From contig DISN01000011.1 in NCBI GenBank assembly GCA_002421965.1, positions 1 through 33,863 of the forward strand: a stretch of 33,863 bases of DNA, in the 5' to 3' direction. The position numbers and the translations under genes were made by a program. Numbering within the stretch: position 1 is the first letter of the stretch; each line of letters begins with the position of its first letter. Below the pieces are notes generated by a model that saw only the letters and a program-made list of their open reading frames with translations, was not told the origin of the DNA and did not search any database. Shown one piece after another: positions 31,258 through 33,863 of this stretch. The stretch comes from Candidatus Saccharibacteria bacterium UBA6209 (lineage in GTDB: Bacteria; Patescibacteriota; Saccharimonadia; Saccharimonadales; Saccharimonadaceae).

Positions 31258-31332
31258 TGGCTCCGGCAGCTGGGCTCGAACCAGCGACCTAATCGTTAAC
31301 AGCGATCCGCTCTACCACTGAGCTATGCCGGA
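31258..31332 (-). tRNA. tRNA-Asn (GTT), CCA encoded
   Basis: 75 bases with 7-bp acceptor TCCGGCA/TGCCGGA, D arm GCTC-AGTGGTA-GAGC, anticodon stem GATCG/CGATT with loop CTGTTAA (anticodon GTT), variable AGGTC, T arm GCTGG-TTCGAGC-CCAGC, discriminator G and encoded CCA. The cloverleaf is complete. Its 3' end and flank are copied at 27046 and 29917 and resemble the cores in the array. Confidence 0.97.
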
Positions 31333-31412
31333 ATACATTTTTAAATGCGCTCTTGATTTCACAAGAACTAAAATCATTGTACATTATTTCGCCTCTTGAG
31401 TAAATAGCAAAT

Positions 31413-31751
31413 CTACTTGCGCAAGATGGCAAGTGCCTGGCGTAAAATCTCTGCTTCCTGAGCTGCGCTAGAGGTGCCGGCGGATTCACGACTAGCAATC
31501 TCTAGCTCTAGTTCGCTCCACTTGGGCGCGCTGTCTTGGCTCTCATAAATCACTTCGAGCGACCTAGCTTCACCTTCGCGCTTGACGATACATCCCAAAA
31601 CCACCAGGTTATCGATGTGTTTTGCGACCGTCGAAACAGATTTATAGCCAAGTGCGTACATTATCTCCCGAAATGTTGGACTATAGTCGTGCTCTTTGCT
31701 AAATTCAGCAACAAAATCGAGTAAAACTTTCTGTTTTTTGGTTAATTTCAT
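31413..31751 (-). CDS. LexA-like DNA-binding domain protein without the peptidase domain
   Basis: 112 residues. LTKKQKVLLDFVAEFSKEHD and YSPTFREIMYALGYKSVSTV are the LexA winged-helix start; the wing follows (LVVLGCIVKREGEARSLEV). After about residue 72 comes a short Ser/Glu/Ala-rich helical tail instead of the S24 autoprotease domain, so RecA-triggered self-cleavage is impossible. It may be a constitutive repressor or need a partner. TACACT (TGC-extended) lies seven bases before the ATG, leaderless. A CACGCT-N5-AGCGTG repeat in the divergent gap could be an operator. Confidence 0.85.
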   Translation of the reverse strand: MKLTKKQKVLLDFVAEFSKEHDYSPTFREIMYALGYKSVSTVAKHIDNLVVLGCIVKREGEARSLEVIYESQDSAPKWSELELEIASRESAGTSSAAQEAEILRQALAILRK

Positions 31752-31784
31752 ACCCTACAGTGTAGCACTTTGGTACATAAAAAA

Positions 31785-31801
31785 CACGCTACTATAGCGT
31801 G
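31785..31801. promoter_or_regulatory. Inverted repeat between the LexA-like gene and the candidate RNA
   Basis: CACGCT-ACTAT-AGCGTG, directly upstream of the extended -10 (TGC-TATGAA, 31803-31808). A plausible operator for the LexA-like protein; no T-run, so not a clear terminator. Confidence 0.4.
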
Positions 31802-31810
31802 CTATGAATC

Positions 31811-31928
31811 CCTATTGTGATGTTGGGCGGTGCACACAACAGGTTCGGACTAGGCCTGAAAACGCTCTTTCGCTGAGGAGCCATAAGCTCTCACCCCTTC
31901 TAAATTGTGGTGTACATACCAGAATAGG
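31811..31928 (+). ncRNA. Candidate structured RNA, unknown family
   Basis: Closing stem CCTATT (31811-31816) / AATAGG (31923-31928); inner CACAA (31835-31839) / TTGTG (31905-31909); hairpins CAGG/CCTG (31840-31843/31855-31858) and GAGC/GCTC (31878-31881/31887-31890). An extended -10 TGC-TATGAA ends at 31808, fitting a start at about 31814. No ORF. It does not show SRP (GGAAG), tmRNA or 6S hallmarks that I can confirm. It could also be a leader of the exopolysaccharide gene, but that gene has its own promoter. Confidence 0.4.
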
Positions 31929-31979
31929 CACAGTTACATATTATAACATTATATAGAAATAAACTCAATAATTAACCCT

Positions 31980-32008
31980 TTGCATATTGGGGTAATTTCT
32001 TATATAAT
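31980..32008 (+). promoter_or_regulatory. Promoter of the glycosylphosphotransferase gene
   Basis: TTGCAT (31980-31985), 17-base spacer, TATAAT (32003-32008). Start near 32015, leaving a leader of about 8 bases without Shine-Dalgarno. Confidence 0.8.
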
Positions 32009-32022
32009 CTAAGCACCCACTT

Positions 32023-33438
32023 ATGAGGAAAAATCACGAGCTTATCTTTCGCATTTTCCTGATAGCGCTCGACTGTTTTGCGCTTATCGCCGCCTTTACT
32101 GTGGCGTATGTTCTGCGTATTACCTTTGACCCCCGCCCTATCTACATTCACATGGGCGCTATAGAGTTCATCACGTCAATCTTCACGATACTACCACTGT
32201 GGGTAGTATTATTCTATTTCTTTGGCATGTATACACGTGAGGTCTACTCTCATCCATTTCGTGAGTCAGGCCGCATACTCCTAGCGGCAGTCTTTGGTAT
32301 CATGCTGATGATCACCTTTGGCTTCTTTACTAATACGTCACTATTCCCAACTAAGCTAATCGCCCTATACTCACTAGTCGCCAGCTTTGGCATACTACTA
32401 ACCCTGCGGGCAATCACTAATATCGTGCGGCTCAGGCTATTTAGGCACGGCATAGGTATTCGCAAGGTCGCCTTGGTAGGAAACGCACCCATAACCACCA
32501 CACTGGCTGAGGCGATTGAACAGGATTCATCTGCTGGTCTGGAGCTAGTGGCGATTGTCTCAAATACCGCACTCATCCCAAGTGAGATGCGGCATCTACG
32601 ACACTCTAGCCTTGGAGCTGCCTTGCGCCGGACACCGATTGATGCAATTATCCAGACAGATACCGACGAATCGGGCAAAAATTACGAATTAGCCGAGAAA
32701 TACTACCTGGACTTCTATCAGGCACCTGTCCTAAATGGCATCTGGACCGCTAGGCACGAGGTCGAGCTAGTCAACTCAACGCCGCTCATCTTTATTAAGC
32801 CAACACCGCTTTCTGGCTATGGTCGGATAATTAAGCGGCTGATGGACGTCGCCGGCAGCTTCATCGGCATTATACTAGCCTCGCCAATTATGCTGATTGT
32901 CGCTCTGGCGGTTAAAATCGGCGACCCAGCTGGTCCGGTTCTGATGAGGGGCAAGCAACAAAAGCGCCTAACCAGATACAACCGGCCGTTTAAGGTTTAT
33001 AAGTTCCGCTCGCACTATGCAAAATTTGACGGCAAGACAGACGAAGAGGTATTCGCAATGATTGGCAAGCCAGAATTGATCGAAGAGTATCGCAAAAATG
33101 GCGATAAGTTAGATAATGATTTCCGCGTCACGCCAGTTGGCAAATTTATTCGTCGCTTTAGCCTAGACGAGCTGCCTCAACTATTTAACGTCCTCAAGGG
33201 CGATATCAGCTTAGTTGGGCCGCGCGCGCTGGTGCCTCACGAGCTTGATCAGTATAGCAAAAAGAGCGTCCTGCTCTCTGTTAAATCGGGTCTGACCGGT
33301 TTAGCGGTGGTGTCTGGCAGACGGGACATTAGCTTTGATGAGCGTCGCCGACTGGACCTTTACTATGTTCAAAACTGGAGCATTTGGCTAGATATTAACA
33401 TCCTACTGAGGACAATTTTAGTAATTTTTAGGGGGTAA
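32023..33438 (+). CDS. Polyprenyl glycosylphosphotransferase for exopolysaccharide or glycan
   Basis: 471 residues. Four or five TM helices in the first 140 residues, a nucleotide-binding-like middle domain (about 145-255, VALVGNAPITTTLAEAIE), one more TM helix (about 285-305, GSFIGIILASPIMLIVALAV) and the C-terminal sugar-transferase domain PF02397: PVLMRGKQQKRL, FKVYKFRSHY, RVTPVGKFIRRFSLDELPQL, NVLKGDISLVGPRAL, GLTGLAVVSGR. It loads a sugar-1-phosphate onto undecaprenyl phosphate at the inner face of the membrane, the first step of repeat-unit assembly. galE follows after three bases, so the sugar may be galactose-type. The start follows the promoter closely. Confidence 0.93.
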   Translation: MRKNHELIFRIFLIALDCFALIAAFTVAYVLRITFDPRPIYIHMGAIEFITSIFTILPLWVVLFYFFGMYTREVYSHPFRESGRILLAAVFGIMLMITFGFFTNTSLFPTKLIALYSLVASFGILLTLRAITNIVRLRLFRHGIGIRKVALVGNAPITTTLAEAIEQDSSAGLELVAIVSNTALIPSEMRHLRHSSLGAALRRTPIDAIIQTDTDESGKNYELAEKYYLDFYQAPVLNGIWTARHEVELVNSTPLIFIKPTPLSGYGRIIKRLMDVAGSFIGIILASPIMLIVALAVKIGDPAGPVLMRGKQQKRLTRYNRPFKVYKFRSHYAKFDGKTDEEVFAMIGKPELIEEYRKNGDKLDNDFRVTPVGKFIRRFSLDELPQLFNVLKGDISLVGPRALVPHELDQYSKKSVLLSVKSGLTGLAVVSGRRDISFDERRRLDLYYVQNWSIWLDINILLRTILVIFRG

Positions 33439-33441
33439 ATT

Positions 33442-33863
33442 ATGAAAGTATTACTAACTGGTGGCGCTGGCTATATTGGCTCACACACTGCAATCGAGCT
33501 GATTGCGTCGGGGCACAGCGTGGTGATTGTCGACAATCTAATCAACAGCTCGGCGAAGGCGATTGAGCGAGTTAATGAGATCACTGGTGAATCTATACCA
33601 TTCTACCAGGTAGACGTACGCGACCGCGAGGCGCTATTGGATGTTTTTGCCACCGAAAAACCAGATGCGGTGATTCATTTTGCCGGCCTAAAGGCTGTTG
33701 GCGAATCAGTTGCCAAACCAATCGAATACTACGACAACAACTTGGTATCTAGCTTGGTGCTGCTGGATGTCATGCGCGAATCTGGAGTCAAGAAATTAGT
33801 ATTTTCTAGCTCGGCTACCGTCTACGGTACCCCATCTGAACTACCATTAACCGAAAACTCGAC
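33442..33863 (+). CDS. galE: UDP-glucose 4-epimerase, 5' part
   Basis: The first 140 residues are visible; the gene runs off the window. Rossmann start KVLLTGGAGYIGSHTAIELI, IVDNLINSS, YQVDVRDREAL, VIHFAGLKAVGESVAKPIEY and the catalytic Ser in LVFSSSATVYGTP fit GalE; the YxxxK pair lies beyond the end. It interconverts UDP-glucose and UDP-galactose (or the GlcNAc/GalNAc pair). AGGGGG lies about six bases before the ATG, three bases after the preceding stop, so it is cotranscribed and supplies sugar donors to the glycosylphosphotransferase pathway. Confidence 0.93.
   Translation, partial: MKVLLTGGAGYIGSHTAIELIASGHSVVIVDNLINSSAKAIERVNEITGESIPFYQVDVRDREALLDVFATEKPDAVIHFAGLKAVGESVAKPIEYYDNNLVSSLVLLDVMRESGVKKLVFSSSATVYGTPSELPLTENS

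Noticed and set aside
31811..31928. SRP RNA or 6S RNA
   Set aside because: No GGAAG-type SRP apical motif, and the central bubble of 6S cannot be drawn convincingly.
1..33863. CRISPR array, insertion sequence or prophage
   Set aside because: No regularly spaced direct repeats, no transposase, integrase, terminase or structural phage genes were seen.

Overview
The window looks like part of a small, compact bacterial genome of the Candidate Phyla Radiation (Patescibacteria), most likely a Saccharibacteria (TM7)-type organism. This is inferred from gene content: a low-complexity surface protein ending in a region typical of CPR cell-surface proteins, many one- or two-TM proteins of unknown function, a ClpB without its N domain, and convergent stop codons that abut or overlap. 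TGA serves as an ordinary stop, so the code-25 lineages (Gracilibacteria/SR1) are excluded. No ribosomal marker is present, so the assignment is not proven.

Layout. 1-2.6 kb: 3' end of a large surface protein and two single-TM proteins. 2.75-2.87 kb: a candidate pseudoknotted RNA. 3-6.7 kb: radC, then an OmpR-type regulator / histidine kinase / PspC / LiaF-like run resembling an envelope-stress module. 7-13.6 kb: DEAD-box helicase behind an RBS-masking hairpin, a frameshifted VanY-type carboxypeptidase, ArsR plus FMN reductase, an HdeD-like protein, pgi, a broken ORF and a short VIT/CCC1 transporter. 13.8-23.9 kb: stress and membrane genes (YggT-like, zinc metallopeptidase, DUF488, 3-methyladenine glycosylase, GlsB-like, soluble PAS kinase with receiver protein, Crp-type regulator, ABC exporter, Hsp20, hydrolase). 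24-31.3 kb: clpB, then six short gene units (P-loop kinase; TIM-barrel plus HTH-Nudix; VOC; Nudix; 140-aa membrane protein; DedA), each bounded by a repeat that resembles the 3' end of a tRNA gene followed by its terminator. The series ends at a complete tRNA-Asn(GTT). 31.4-33.9 kb: a truncated LexA-like repressor, a second candidate RNA, and exopolysaccharide genes (polyprenyl glycosylphosphotransferase, galE).

Regulation is unusually legible. Promoters fit TTGCAW-N17-TATAAT. At about 18 genes the -10 hexamer lies only 6-8 nt before the start codon with no Shine-Dalgarno, which implies leaderless mRNAs; genes inside operons keep strong Shine-Dalgarno sites. hsp20 and clpB each have a CIRCE element overlapping the promoter. 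Three membrane-protein promoters carry TGTRA-N6-TCACA exactly 21 nt before the -10, the geometry of class II Crp activation, and a Crp-family gene lies among them.

The most unusual structure is the tRNA-3'-end-bounded cassette array at 24-31.3 kb. Several genes (VanY, the ABC ATPase start, ORFs at 12.8, 14.3 and 19.9 kb) also show one-base frameshifts, mostly in homopolymers. These are either gene decay or base-calling errors and need read-level checking.
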